Shown piece by piece: positions 46,863-58,370 of a stretch of 64,000 nt of DNA. The DNA is from Lyophyllum atratum (Eukaryota > Basidiomycota > Agaricomycetes > Agaricales > Lyophyllaceae), in the NCBI GenBank assembly GCA_014905825.1, contig JACGCN010000002.1, forward strand, positions 1,054,001 to 1,118,000, in the 5' to 3' direction. Numbering within the stretch: position 1 is the stretch's first letter; the number at the start of each line of letters is the position of its first letter. Both the position numbers and the translations under genes were made by a program. The notes beneath the pieces were generated by a model that searched no databases, had not been told where the DNA came from, and saw only the letters and a program-made list of their open reading frames with translations.

Positions 46863-49352
46863 ATGCCGGTTCCTGTCCCTCGTCATTCCAAACCAATCTC
46901 CCACCCAGTTATCAAGCGAAAAAACTGCGGTGATGGCCAGACAAATCCATTCCAGAACCTCACCCGCACGCTGCCTGTTTCACCAACAGGGCCGCCGGCC
47001 TCGTTTGGCACCCGCGAGCAGTGGATCAACTCACTGCCCACCTGGAGAAGGACAAAGCCGCGCAGAATCTGGGAGGATGACACAAGAATTGCTGACCACC
47101 GTGTTGAGCAGGATTTTTATCGAGGGTTGACAGGCGCGGGCAACGCGTCCGTTATTAAAGGAGCACACGCTGATGCGAGTATTCCGCCCCTTTACACCCT
47201 GCTCGAGGCCAGCCAGCACCCCCCGCAGATGCCATCCGATCGAAGCCAAGGATCGGACGGTGACGCCGATGACGAGATGAGTTCAGATTGCTCGGTCGTG
47301 GATCAGAACCATCTCGAGAACCAGAGCCACTGGAGTATCAGCTCACCTATGGGGATCGACGACGGGTCCCGGTCCCAAGTCCAAAGCATCAACCCGGTTA
47401 CTCTGATCCTTACGGATCTCGTCTCATACGATGAGCAAGCCTATGAGCGTGGTGCATTCACACCCATTTTCGAAGATCAATCGCCAGGTACAAACAGCGG
47501 CCCAGAGAGAGCTTCCAGCCCCTTGCAGCCCATCACCCCTTTCGGCGTGTACGTGGACCGAGCTGTTGCGTCGCAGCCCTATGCCGTTTGCGGGGTTGCT
47601 GTGTCCCACGACGACGTCCCTCTGGATTATGGCTATCAAGACAAGATATGTGGCCCTCAATGCTTCCCAGCGGAGCCTATCTACCACGTCTCTGCTGAGC
47701 AGCCTCGAGAACTCGCCCCCGCACCTGTTCCAGAGGGTGTGACGCCCAGTGCCACTACCGGATATAAGAAGCTTGCCGAACCACTCTCAGAATGGGTTGC
47801 CAACTATGTTTGGAAAGTTTGCACTACTGGTCTTAGTCTGCCATCGATGTTTACGCGATCTTCGTAAGCCATCGTCAATCCTTATGAGTATATTCTAACT
47901 GACATTATTATTCCAGGAACCATTCGATCACCACATACGCGAACGTGCCACCTAGTTACTTGGCAGCTTCTGTCCACTCTCTGCTACTCTCGACTCTCTT
48001 GCAACCCTCCGCCGTCTTCCTAGCCATATGGTACATTGTACGCCTGCCCGTTTATTTCGCTGCAGCTGCGCCTGGACCCGAGCATGCCAAAGAGGCCCGA
48101 TTCAGAGTTGCGTTGTTAGGAGACCCCTACACAGGCCTCGACAAAGAAGCTATGGAGGCGAGCGCCCCCTTCCGTCTCATCGTTTTGGGCTGCATGCTAG
48201 CAAACAAATGGTTGGACGATCACACCTTCTCCAACAAGACCTGGTATGTTTAGCAACTTGCATTGGCCTTATAGCAGTCTCTAACTCTCTTGACGTAGGC
48301 ACAACATCTCTAACGTTCCCATCCAAGCCCTGAACAGGCTCGAATCCCTGACATTGGACATCTTCGCATATGACCTGACTGTCTCTTCCCGTGATTGGTC
48401 CCAATGGCTTGCGCACGTTATGTCTTACCACATGTCGCTGGCATCGCCGACCCATCCTCAGCCGATTTCTCGGCCGTCATCGAACCCGCATTCTATCGTT
48501 CGCAAGGCCATTGACGAGATCATTCAGGCGCCGGTTGCCTGCGACAATTTCTCCGTTCCGCAGCCTGTATTCATCGGGCTTGAGGAGCGGAAAAGGGAGA
48601 AGTTAGAGAAGGAGCGTACAATGGTTGCCGAAGTTCTGGAGATTGATTTGGACGAGGATGGCCCACTTCGAGAGGAATACCTCCCTAAGCGGCGGGTTAG
48701 CGGTGCAGGATCTTACCGCAACTCACAGGTCATGCAAGCACTCAACGTCGTTGATAATATTCCCAACAATCCGCATGAGTGGGAACGACACAATAATCCT
48801 GATCTTGACAAGCAGCTGCCTCCCCCGGCTAAGTGGAGCCCAGCCGGTGATGAACCCATTCATCGAGAGAGGAACCGAGTCACCGGACAATACGTCGCCG
48901 TTCAGCCTCCTCTTCACACTGCTGCGTACCCGGCGCCATACCACCCAACTGTTGACGTCTCTTATCCTCATTACCACTGGAATTCCGTCGTCTACGGATC
49001 AGTCAAACCGCAGCCAACTTATGTCTTCGACTTCCCTGCCGTCGACAATGTCGGTAATCAGACAACGTACAACAGTTACCCGTACGCCCCTCAGATTCCA
49101 ATCTCGCATTCTCGCTCGCAGTCCCTCTCATATGACCAAGAGAATCTGCAGTCGCGGCATCACACACGCTCCTATTCTCAGTCGCGGTTTGAGTATCGGT
49201 GCAGCGATCTTCGTGTGACTGCCAACGAGTTTGCACCTCAGTGCCAAGGCGAGGCTGCCTGGCTCGGGGCGAATCATTACCCATACCATGGCTCTGCATT
49301 CGCACCCATTCACAATGTTGTCAACTACCAGCCAGCTTGGCTCAGGACCTGA
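46863..49352 (+). CDS. Cyclin-box protein
   Basis: Probable regulatory partner of a cyclin-dependent kinase. Three exons (46863-47863, 47917-48243, 48299-49352) give 793 residues. The first 300 residues are disordered. The cyclin fold starts near residue 300 (LAEPLSEWVANYVWKVC) and crosses both introns: PPSYLAASVHSLLLSTLLQP, AVFLAIWYIVRLPVYF, FRLIVLGCMLANKWLDDHTF, SNKTWHNISNVPIQALNRLE. The NKW-DD-F-NKTW pattern matches the cyclin-box core, closest to the Pho80/Clg1-like cyclins as I recall them. The C-terminal half is low-complexity and Tyr/Pro/His-rich. The kinase partner cannot be read from sequence. The long CT-rich 5' region may bear translational control. Confidence 0.82.
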
Positions 49353-50386
49353 GCACTCTCTTTCCTCTCGCGCTTCCAGCATTTGTCGTCTCTAGACTCG
49401 ACGTCTCGGTTCTCATCTTTCTCCGTCACTATCTTACGCTCAACCGAGAACTCTGCATAGTCGTTCATCGCGATCTATTCCAGTTCCTCTTCTAAAGCCA
49501 TCGCGCCTGTACTTCTCAACCATTATCCTGTGAATATCGACCTCGACCCACATCTGCCGTCATTCTCCTGTCTCATCATTTCGGGCCCTCCCAAACCTCG
49601 ACGACTTATCCATCCTGTCCATAGGGATGACTGGCCCTTCACATCGACGTCTGAAGCATATCCATGCCTCGTTTTTTTTCGCGGAAAGAGTTCTGCCTTA
49701 TTCCACCACGACCTAGGGGATAACCCATTGCTGTGGTTCAATCGGTATCTTCTCGATCTTCATACGGACGCATACGAGTTTCGCTTCTCGGAGGCATGCA
49801 ATCTATCTGTCGCCCATTCTTTGACAAATGATTTCCAAACCTCTTTCGACGTCCATTTGGTATTATCCAAGCTTACCATCACTAATATTTTTACCCTTAC
49901 CTGTTTGTCAATTGGTATCGGCTTTGTTTCTTCTCGCACGTTTTTTATTCAAGGCACTCACGCAACTACTATCGATATAAAACCGTACAAAAACATACCT
50001 TCTCGCTTCATCTTTTCTCATTTGATTACATCCTGATCCCATCACGAACCCACCCATCCTCCCTCCCCGTTCACACACATCCGAACCTCCACCCCTCCTT
50101 TCCCCTCTTCCTGACCCCTCGACACCTGCGCTGTTTTCTCATGTGCCTTATTGCACCTTGTAGGTAAGTAGCTATGCAACCCTTTATATAGTTTCGTACT
50201 GGATATGGATGCAAAAAATACATGCCTCTGTTTCCAGCCGTTCAGGCATTCGTTCAGGACCAGGGATGAATAAAACGAGTAAGAGCACAACTCGACGAAA
50301 TTGGCATTGTCTGCAAAATGGTAATACAACATCTATGACTCGGCATTTGCCTATAGGCTAGTTACATATTGACCTGGCCGAATGGC
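49353..50386. other. Intergenic, convergent, pyrimidine-rich
   Basis: About 1.03 kb between convergent stops. It contains a 168-codon open frame at 49,530 that lacks an ATG start, has random composition and is probably 3' UTR. Strong CT-rich tract around 50,040-50,150. Confidence 0.4.
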
Positions 50387-53300
50387 TCAGATTTGTACAA
50401 CAAGGAACGGGACCTGAGGTATTTTCAGGACGGAAACAATTAAGAAGCGAAAATGACGGACCTCAACATCTTCTCCCTCTTCGTCCGACACCATAATCTC
50501 GACGACAAGATGTTTAGCATGAGGAGGGATGGGCTTTTTGCTGACGAATTCGACTAATTTACTAAACTTCATCGGTAGTCTCTCCTCGCTCTGGAACCGA
50601 ATCGTTAGTAGACGGATCCATGAGATGGTATCTGGGAGCCATCACCTTCTTTTTCCCGATGAAGGAACTCCAAAGCATGCTGACACCTTGGCTAACCATT
50701 GTGATTTCCAAATTATGGTTAGCCTTGAACCAGGAGACAATGTCGTTGAGTGTCGGATCGTTTGGGAACTCGAATCGATCCCAAAGCGTCCACTCAGTCG
50801 AACCATACTTGTTCTTAGCAGCAGCAATGGGCTCTGAGAACCCGAAGAATGGAAGAGCAAGGTTGACAAATCCATTCTTGTACTCCTCGAGCTTTCTCTT
50901 GCCGTCAATGACCTGGAATCGATCATGGTAAAATGCATGATCTAGAACGATCTTGAGTATTACGGACCTTATACAGCTCCAAGCAGACTAGACCAGTCAC
51001 AAGGGACGTGGTAGTAGCAATAGCAGGGATGATCTTCCCGGCGATCTGCTTCGTCTTGTGCCGATCTGCTATCTCGATCTTGTAATTCATTGCTCGAAGA
51101 TTGGACGCCGCAGTGATGAAGTCGATATGGTGGTTGGTATCGTCGTCCTTCTCGAATTCGACTGGTGTGAGCCGATATCCTGCTAAAGACGACGGCGAGG
51201 GAAGTTTAGAAGTGGCATCGTCCACGTCATCAGCTGAGACAGCCCCATGAGTATCAAGCGATCTGATTTATGGCTAAGAGACGCACCACCACCACCTTCG
51301 CCTTGGCCAACAGGTTCGTTTTCGGTCACCTGGATCTGCACACCACTCCGCGGTGTGAATTCAGGGACGATCACAGACTCGGCGACCTTTCGGAAGATAG
51401 CTGGATCAGTTTCGCCTCTGAGACCATAGTTGAATGCGTGAAGATTGGCCGCCGCAATTATATACTGGAGATGGACGGGCTAAAAGTGCATTGTGAGCGC
51501 AAAGAAAATGTCCCGGGAGTTGTGCCTACATCGCTTGAATCGAAAACCAATGGATCCGGCGCTCGCTTAGGACCGCTCCAGAATGCCTGACCAGTGGTGG
51601 TCGTAGCGTCCTTGGGGAGACTGAAGAGCAATTGTCGGATTTCATTGTTGTAGTCCTTTTCAAACCGAAGCCGGGCCCATATGATGCACTCCTCGAAAGT
51701 CAGGGGCTTATCAGTGACAAGGTAAGAAACAATCTGTTCAATCTGCTCCTTCGATGAGCCAGAATACTTGAGGCTAGTCTCCAAGTAATTGGGCTCCGAA
51801 AGGTAAGCATTAACTGCCTCGGCAGGTTTGACAAAAAGATCTGTGAACTGCTTCCGACTCCACTGTGAAGGAAGGCAAAAGAATCAATAAAGAAACGGGA
51901 AGTGCATAAAAAAGCAAGTACATACCTCGATCGTGTGGTTGATGACGTTAGGGAAACTCCTGACAGTACACGAAGGTGTCTCTTTCTCCGGAGGATCCTG
52001 GGAGGATGCGTACGACTCCGTTAGGTCTGGGATTACGACCTGTGTGTTTCCCTTTGTTCCAAGAGTGCCGGATTCCAGCAGGGGCTTCCTGTAGAAAACA
52101 CATCGTTGATCCATATAGAGGCCTATATATCACCAGCCTTAGCATCATGAAAAATGGGTTCATGAAACGAGGTACATACGTGCTTTCACATTATCCAAAG
52201 CGTTCGTTACGCCGTCAACGCCTTGGAAGAAGTTTGAATTGTAGACATCTATCGCAAGGTGAGTAATGAATACATTTCAAGAAATGGGAACTCACTTTCA
52301 GTTTCCGGCCCGACTGGCTCCTGCTTGGCTAAGATCTTGCCGCACAAGTCAGGGTTCATTTCCGATACAGCGACAGCAGCGACTTCAGCCTTGAATTTAC
52401 CCAAGTCTTTCGACCTGAATAAGAATTGGCGGTTCAGGTTGCTCTTCTCGATGGTATCCAGATCGGTAACATGAATAATTCCTTGCGGACCGCTACCAAG
52501 ACCCATCATGCTCCAATTTTTCAGCATCTCGCAGCCGATTGCTCCAGCACCAACGAGGAATTGCCTGTGGTTCGCGATCTTTTTCTGAAAATCCTTTCCA
52601 AAGACTGCAATCTGGCCATCGTAACGTGAGCCAGTCGGTTGGCAATCTTGCTCTGAAGGAAGAGCAGCCGGAAGCGACTCGAGAGAGTCAAAATAGCAGT
52701 GTTGGACCATAGGGTGGAACTTGGCAGAGCAGGCTTTGAGTACTTCTTGGGCCACGAAGCCTCCGATCACCGCAACAATGGGCGACAGGTCACCCGTAGC
52801 TTGATAGGCCAACTCCGTAACGATGTTTTCGTTGATGTCGACATCTAGATTCTTCGCTAACGAAACAAGGAGGGCAGCATCTTCGACATTACGTGGACGA
52901 GGCAAACGTTTATGCTGCGAGCGAAATTCCGATAAAGCTTGGAAGCCAGCATGGAGCGTTGGAGGCCGATCGAACTTTGCGAAATCAGTGACGAAAAACT
53001 CTGGGGACTTCAACGATTCCCTGAGGTTTTTCTGCGTGCCCTTAGGTATTAGTAGGGAGATTACAACATGGACAAGCTACGCACAAAGTCGATGATCTTA
53101 GGCATCTTGACTTGCGTAAAGATCCCGCCGGTCTTATATGTCCCAAAATCGGATGTGTCCCCAATGGCAAAGGTATAGGGCCCCTTGACGGATATCTTCC
53201 GTGGCTCGCAACCGTTCAGTTCAGTCATGCCTTGAACTTCAGTAAATGTAACGAAATCTCCATCCTCAAGACCGTGCCTCGTGTCGTCCAGACAAGTCAC

Positions 53301-54263
53301 CAGGCCTTCTCCGTCCTACAAGATTGTTGTAAGTCAGGTGTATTAGAAGATGCGGGAAATATGTACCTTCTCAACAGAAACAATCATTCCGGTCAGTGCC
53401 TGTTCTCCAGTGGGATCCACACAAGTAAATTTAGGACCAAAATCGTTGAAAGCAGATCTTCGATATCAAATCAGGAGATTGCAACTCGTAGAAACAATTT
53501 GAATACCCAAAGAGGCCACGAGTCTCAGCCGCAATGAAATGTACACCATGTTCATGAGTCCAGTCGTTTATCTCAATTTGTTTCCCGTGCGGCACTCCAC
53601 ACAGCACGACAACCTAAATGCTGGTTAGATCATGTCCACGAGAAGAGAATGGCGTCACTGACTTGGAAACCCTGTATCAAGTCCACTGTGATCTCTTGCC
53701 CAGGAGCGCCCCCAAGATTCCGTACAGGGACATATGCGTTTAGTTCAGCCAACCTAGGATGAGTTGCCTCTGCTCGTGACTTTCCCACATCTTCTGCTCG
53801 AAGGAAAAACTACGAAAGGGTAAGTCACGTATTCCCAGGACTTTAAGGCTATTATAATCACCTGGGAGCTGAGGTCCTGAATGGTAACGGGCTCGGGATC
53901 GAATATCGTAACAGTTTTGACGCCAGCCAAAACAATGTTTTTAGCTAAAAGAGGGGATCTCAACTTCTTGCAACCACAAAGAAGGAAAGAACGCGACCTA
54001 TTTCAACGCCCAAACCCTGTAGACCAACAATCAGTACATTCGACGTGGCCATTCTCTTCATTGCTGCGATATAGTCAGTAATCGTTCCTGTACTGGGCTC
54101 TTATGCTTACCTTCGTGTCCTAAGACATAGCTATTCGTAAAGCAGGATGAGATTACTGGGCGTTAAGATGAGATACAAGAACTGACAGTTGACGAGAGTA
54201 AAGGCCTTCATCGATAGCAGCTTCGTCGATGTCCATATTTGCGGCGCTTGATGGTTCAGACAT
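50387..54263 (-). CDS. UBA1: Ubiquitin-activating enzyme E1
   Basis: Activates ubiquitin with ATP and passes it to E2 enzymes, in cytosol and nucleus. The N-terminal inactive adenylation half begins [17 protein letters not shown] and has [20 protein letters not shown] and [20 protein letters not shown]. The active adenylation half has [20 protein letters not shown] and [20 protein letters not shown], with the ATP-binding glycines and the [14 protein letters not shown] motif. The catalytic Cys codon lies at 51968-51970 ([11 protein letters not shown]). The E2-recruiting ubiquitin-fold domain ends [14 protein letters not shown], made by removing the last intron. About a dozen short introns. The residue before the catalytic Cys is Ser, whereas I recall Leu, Met or Ile there in most E1s. 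Start [15 protein letters not shown] is the first ATG. Confidence 0.95.
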
Positions 54264-55593
54264 GGTAAAAGGTATCTTGTGTGTTTGGTTATTGAGATTG
54301 TTCCGATGAGTGAGCAGGACCAAGTGCCACAGCAACCGAGGTGAGCGCGATCTGACTTGAATCCAGCACGTGATCGATGATCTCGCAACTTCTACGACTT
54401 CGGAGAAGATATTATCAGATAAGATAAACACCGTCGCCGCCACAACCTTGCAGGCTGTGGCAAGGTTTCTCCTTGAAATGACAGACACACCAGTCGTACC
54501 TCCTTTCCATACAACGATGTCAACACAGTTGAGTAAGCTAATGTATGCATGGCTGAAAGCACATAGGTGCTGGTATCGGATAAAGTGTTGTAGCATACAT
54601 GTCAAGTAATACTTCATCTGCGTACAGCGGAGCGTGAAAGTGGGCTACGCAAGTGATGATGAGGATGTCGCGTGGGGGAGTCAGACTCCTTACTCTATGG
54701 CCTGATACTACTGAAGAACAGTGTGGTGAGGGAATAGGGCGGTTTTCGTGCGAGGAAAGAGAAGATGTTCTCCACTAAAGATCGTCGTAGGTGTTCACAA
54801 CGGCAGGCGAATATGTCGAGTCGGTTGTCACAAAATGAGCGACACGAGACGAGTCAATGCTTCGAGTGTCTCTAAGTGGAAGGCTGCGTAGCATGTAGAA
54901 TAAGTCTGGAGAGTCAACGACGACATTCTCAAGATGTCGATACTCTCGTGCTGTTAAACGCAGGCGGGGATGCCTCGGCCTCGCCGTGGAGTGACTGATG
55001 AGGACAATCATACCAGTAGTCGGTTTGTATGCAGAGTCGTGGTAGGGTAGAATGTTGCATAGTCTGTGGAGCTCCGGAGCCTTTACTTATGCTGATTGGT
55101 CAAGACGCAGAGGATGATTGGTGAGAGTAAGCTATGGTGTGAGGGGAATCGGATCAAGCCTGATACTAAGCAAAGCCGCTCTGGCACTTGAAGTAAGAAG
55201 CTCAAAATTCGATAAAAAGTTGATTCAATGCACCATACTTAGGCCGTACAGAAGGACAAAAAGCCACATTGGCCATTGACTGAGCAGTTGGCACATGAAT
55301 CTGGATGGCAGAGCGTCGATAGGCTACTCCGCGATAAGAACTTTAGGACTCAACCATGGCCATGAACATGAAAGCCCGAGGATGTCAGTCTGCATTGTGG
55401 AAGGCGCAACCGCGGAGGTCCCAGCTAGCCACAAGAATTGAGCAAAGGCCACCGTTGCTCTCCGGTCAAGTGCGGTTCGTATGGTAGGTTCGGGTGTCGG
55501 CAAGGTATTGAATGTGATGCCACATATCGTTGAAAGCGCTGGCAAAAACAGTCAAGAGCTTTAGAGGGCGGAAACAATGGAAAGATCTTAGTA
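54264..55593. other. Intergenic between UBA1 and cactin
   Basis: About 1.33 kb, with one doubtful small frame listed separately. The rest has no coding bias that I can see. Confidence 0.4.
54775..55011 (-). CDS. Small hypothetical protein, doubtful
   Basis: ATG-initiated 78-codon frame (MIVLISHSTARPRHPRLRLT...YDDL). The composition is protein-like, Arg-rich first and acidic at the end, with segments such as NVVVDSPDLFYMLRSLPL. No family recognised; it may be the last exon of a longer unannotated gene or chance. Confidence 0.22.
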   Translation of the reverse strand: MIVLISHSTARPRHPRLRLTAREYRHLENVVVDSPDLFYMLRSLPLRDTRSIDSSRVAHFVTTDSTYSPAVVNTYDDL

Positions 55594-58152
55594 TTACTGG
55601 GAAGAAGCTAACTAGCGAAATACAACTGGGAGATTCCAGGTAAAAGAAAACATACAGATCAGTCTATTTGCGATAGAACTAGAGCAGCACATCCTTCTTT
55701 CAATAAAGGTATAATACACGGGTGAGGATTCACTTACGCTGCGTCTGAAATTGAACCAGAGGGAGAGGCATCCACGGTCAAAGCTACTCCGGAAACCCCT
55801 GGTGATTTGCATTAGCATTGCTGACATGGACAGCCGTCAAGAAATGCATACCGTTTATGCGAAAACTCCCACTCCCGGTTGACAATACGGAAGGCAATAT
55901 CTTCATAGGGGGGTCCGGCACTGAAGTGCAAGAGGACGGTTTCGTCATTCCCTGGCTCCTTCACAATCTTGTATGTTGGAGCTTTGGCTTTGTCGATGAG
56001 ATCAGGATAAAATATGTTGAACTAGATATATGAAATGAGTATCATGTAGACCACTTTCCTTACTGATGGTAAGTAGCATACTTTGTATCCTTGCACGACC
56101 TTCGGTGGTGGATTGTCCGTGCTGTGATGTCAAATGAGTTGACTCGGACAAGTAAGAAAAAAGATACATACTCGTAATGCGTTTGGTTATACTTATTCCA
56201 TTCATACCCAGTGTGGACACGGTTAAAGTACCTCGGCTTCCTGGGCCTATATTTGTCTTCCCAGTTGTAGGTCGTGGGGTTGACGATGTTTTCTTCCAAG
56301 TTGAACAACTCTTCTTCTTCGTCAAGATCTCTCTCTGCTTCCGCCCTATATAGCGCTTCGGAAGCGAGATCTGCACCGCTAGGTGCTTCCTCATCTTGTA
56401 CTTCGACTTGTGGCTGAGCGGCCTTCGGTACGAATCGGGAGGCAGCAACCGCACGACGTTGTTCAAGCTGTAAACGTATATTAGTGACTAAGAGATGTTG
56501 GAAGGCGGAAAGGCGTACAAGTGCCCGCAAGGCCTCCACATCAGTAACGATATCGATATCTCTCTCCTCGGGTGGCAATTTTGTGATGTCAAGTAGCACA
56601 GGGCTCATTGCTCTATCATACTCCTCCATCTCCTCAGTGGCGATGACTTCCTGTTCGGGAGCCACGATTTCAGGAGCAGCCTCGTTGTCCCACTTCTTGG
56701 CAGCGGAACGGGCGACACCAGCGAGCAGCTCCTCCTGTGCCTGTAGAGCTTCATCGCGCTGTCGCTTGCGCAGCTGTTCCAATCGGTTACGAACAACGAC
56801 TTCGTGAAGACTTTGAAGTTTAGCCTAATAAACATTGAGTGACTGAGGCCGATTTAGAAAGTATAATGACTTACTTTTGCTTTCCAAACTAAAAGCTTCT
56901 TGAGCAGATCCTCCCAATAATCAGTATCGACGGGCTCTCCACTAGTAAGTTTGTTTTGTATTTGTCTTTGGAGCGAGACCAGGTCGTCATAGTTTTTGCC
57001 TGAGAGTAAGGCTGCGATGTCAGATTCCACAGCCATTGCCGCCTCCAGTCCCCTGTGCCGATTCGACTTCATCGTTTCCAAGCGATCTTTGCATACGACC
57101 ATCATGTTCTACGAAAACACTTCAAATTCAGGATTCAAAGAGATTGAAATCATCATACCGTCCAGAAATCAAGATTAACTTCTGTTTCCTCCAAGGTCAG
57201 GTACCGTTCGATATCATCATGTAGCTCTTCCACTTGTTCCATCGTCAAATTCTGTGACAGCTGTGAGAAAAGAGAGCTGCGAGAAAAGGATTATACACAC
57301 GTCGAATATGTTATAAGGCTCGTCTAAGTCAATCTCCAGACCGGCCTCGTCGTCATCCTCTGCATTCTCCTCCTCGTCGGCGGTCGGGTTCACATACTTC
57401 AAGTTAAGAGCTAGGAAGTCAATAGCCTTGGCTCTCTTCTCCTTGATACGAATGGCGGCCCTTCTCCTCTCCTGCACCAACTGGAAGTCACCATCTTTAG
57501 ACAACCAATCAGACATCTGAGCAGATTCTTGGAGGCGCTGCATCCTCATCTCTTCCTCCTCGCGCAGTCGCTGTTCAACCTCCCTTTCCGCACGTCGCTT
57601 ATTCAAACGCTCCAGCTCCTCCTTTGCTTCTTGTCGCCGAATTGCATCACGTCTCTGGGACTCGGCAAGTGAAAGACCTTCTTTCCGCTCCTTTTCGTTC
57701 TTCTTGTGCCAGCGAAATTGCTGCCCAAGGTTGACGTCGTGGAATGGATTGTCGGTAGCGCTGTAGACGCTGAGCTCGGCAACCTGTCGCGCCTCTTCTT
57801 CTTCCTTTATTCGTTTCTTCTCCACCTTCCTTGCCCGTCGCTCTTCAGATTTCTCCCGCTTCCGTCTGGCAAAACTATGTCAAAATGAATTGTGGTGGAC
57901 GACGGGGGCTCGGGCTTACTTTTTGTCCTTCCGGTCTGCATCCCTGCTGCGACTTCTATCTCTCTTATGGCGCGAAGGATCCTTTTCTCTGTCTCTACTT
58001 CTGCTTCTGCTGACACGGCGCTTGCGGCGCGAATGGTCACGGTCATCCCTGGACGAGTGCTTGTCTGGCCGGGATGAGCGCACATCCGAGCCATATTCGC
58101 GGTCGCGATCATCGTACCTTCTGCGTGGCGATGGCGAGCGAGACCTACCCAT
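55594..58152 (-). CDS. CACTIN: Cactin
   Basis: Spliceosome-associated protein conserved from yeasts to animals. It starts with an RS/RD-rich region (MGRSRSPSPRRRYDDRDREY), followed by a Glu/Arg coiled coil. The mid domain begins SDWLSKDGDFQLVQERRRAA and continues ALNLKYVNPTADEEENAEDD and TMEQVEELHDDIERYLTLEE. The C-terminal cactus-binding domain is well conserved: NPTTYNWEDKYRPRKPRYFN, RVHTGYEWNKYNQTHYDTDN, FYPDLIDKAKAPTYKIVKEP, PPYEDIAFRIVNREWEFSHK, GFRSSFDRGCLSLWFNFRRS. In most homologues I recall, the protein ends soon after this with a short basic tail. Here the best model splices to a last exon encoding LASSQ; the terminal residues are therefore less certain. Divergent from ClpX. Confidence 0.92.
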
Positions 58153-58370
58153 AAGAAAGAGTGTTGGAGAAAGCTGATGCCGACTCCACGACCTCTAGTG
58201 GAGGTTTGAGCGAGTGTTTGGACTTGTATATTTCGGACTTGTGGAACGCCTTAGCCGTTCGCTGAGAGCCGGCATGCTGTGCCAATAGTAATACCCTTGT
58301 TCTCTCTCTTTCCCTCATCCTTGGGCTTGTCCTGATATTAGGCTCCTGCCTATAAGATTGGTGCTGATAC
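58153..58370. promoter_or_regulatory. Divergent promoter interval between cactin and ClpX
   Basis: 218 bp between two start codons on opposite strands; both promoters must be here or in the leaders. No TATA box seen. Confidence 0.45.

Noticed and set aside
49530..50036. 168-codon open frame downstream of the cyclin-box gene
   Set aside because: It starts with GTG, not ATG, has random composition and lies in a CT-rich convergent 3' region.
50375..50400. tRNA-like string GCCGAATGGCTCAG
   Set aside because: No cloverleaf can be built around it and it lies at the UBA1 stop codon.
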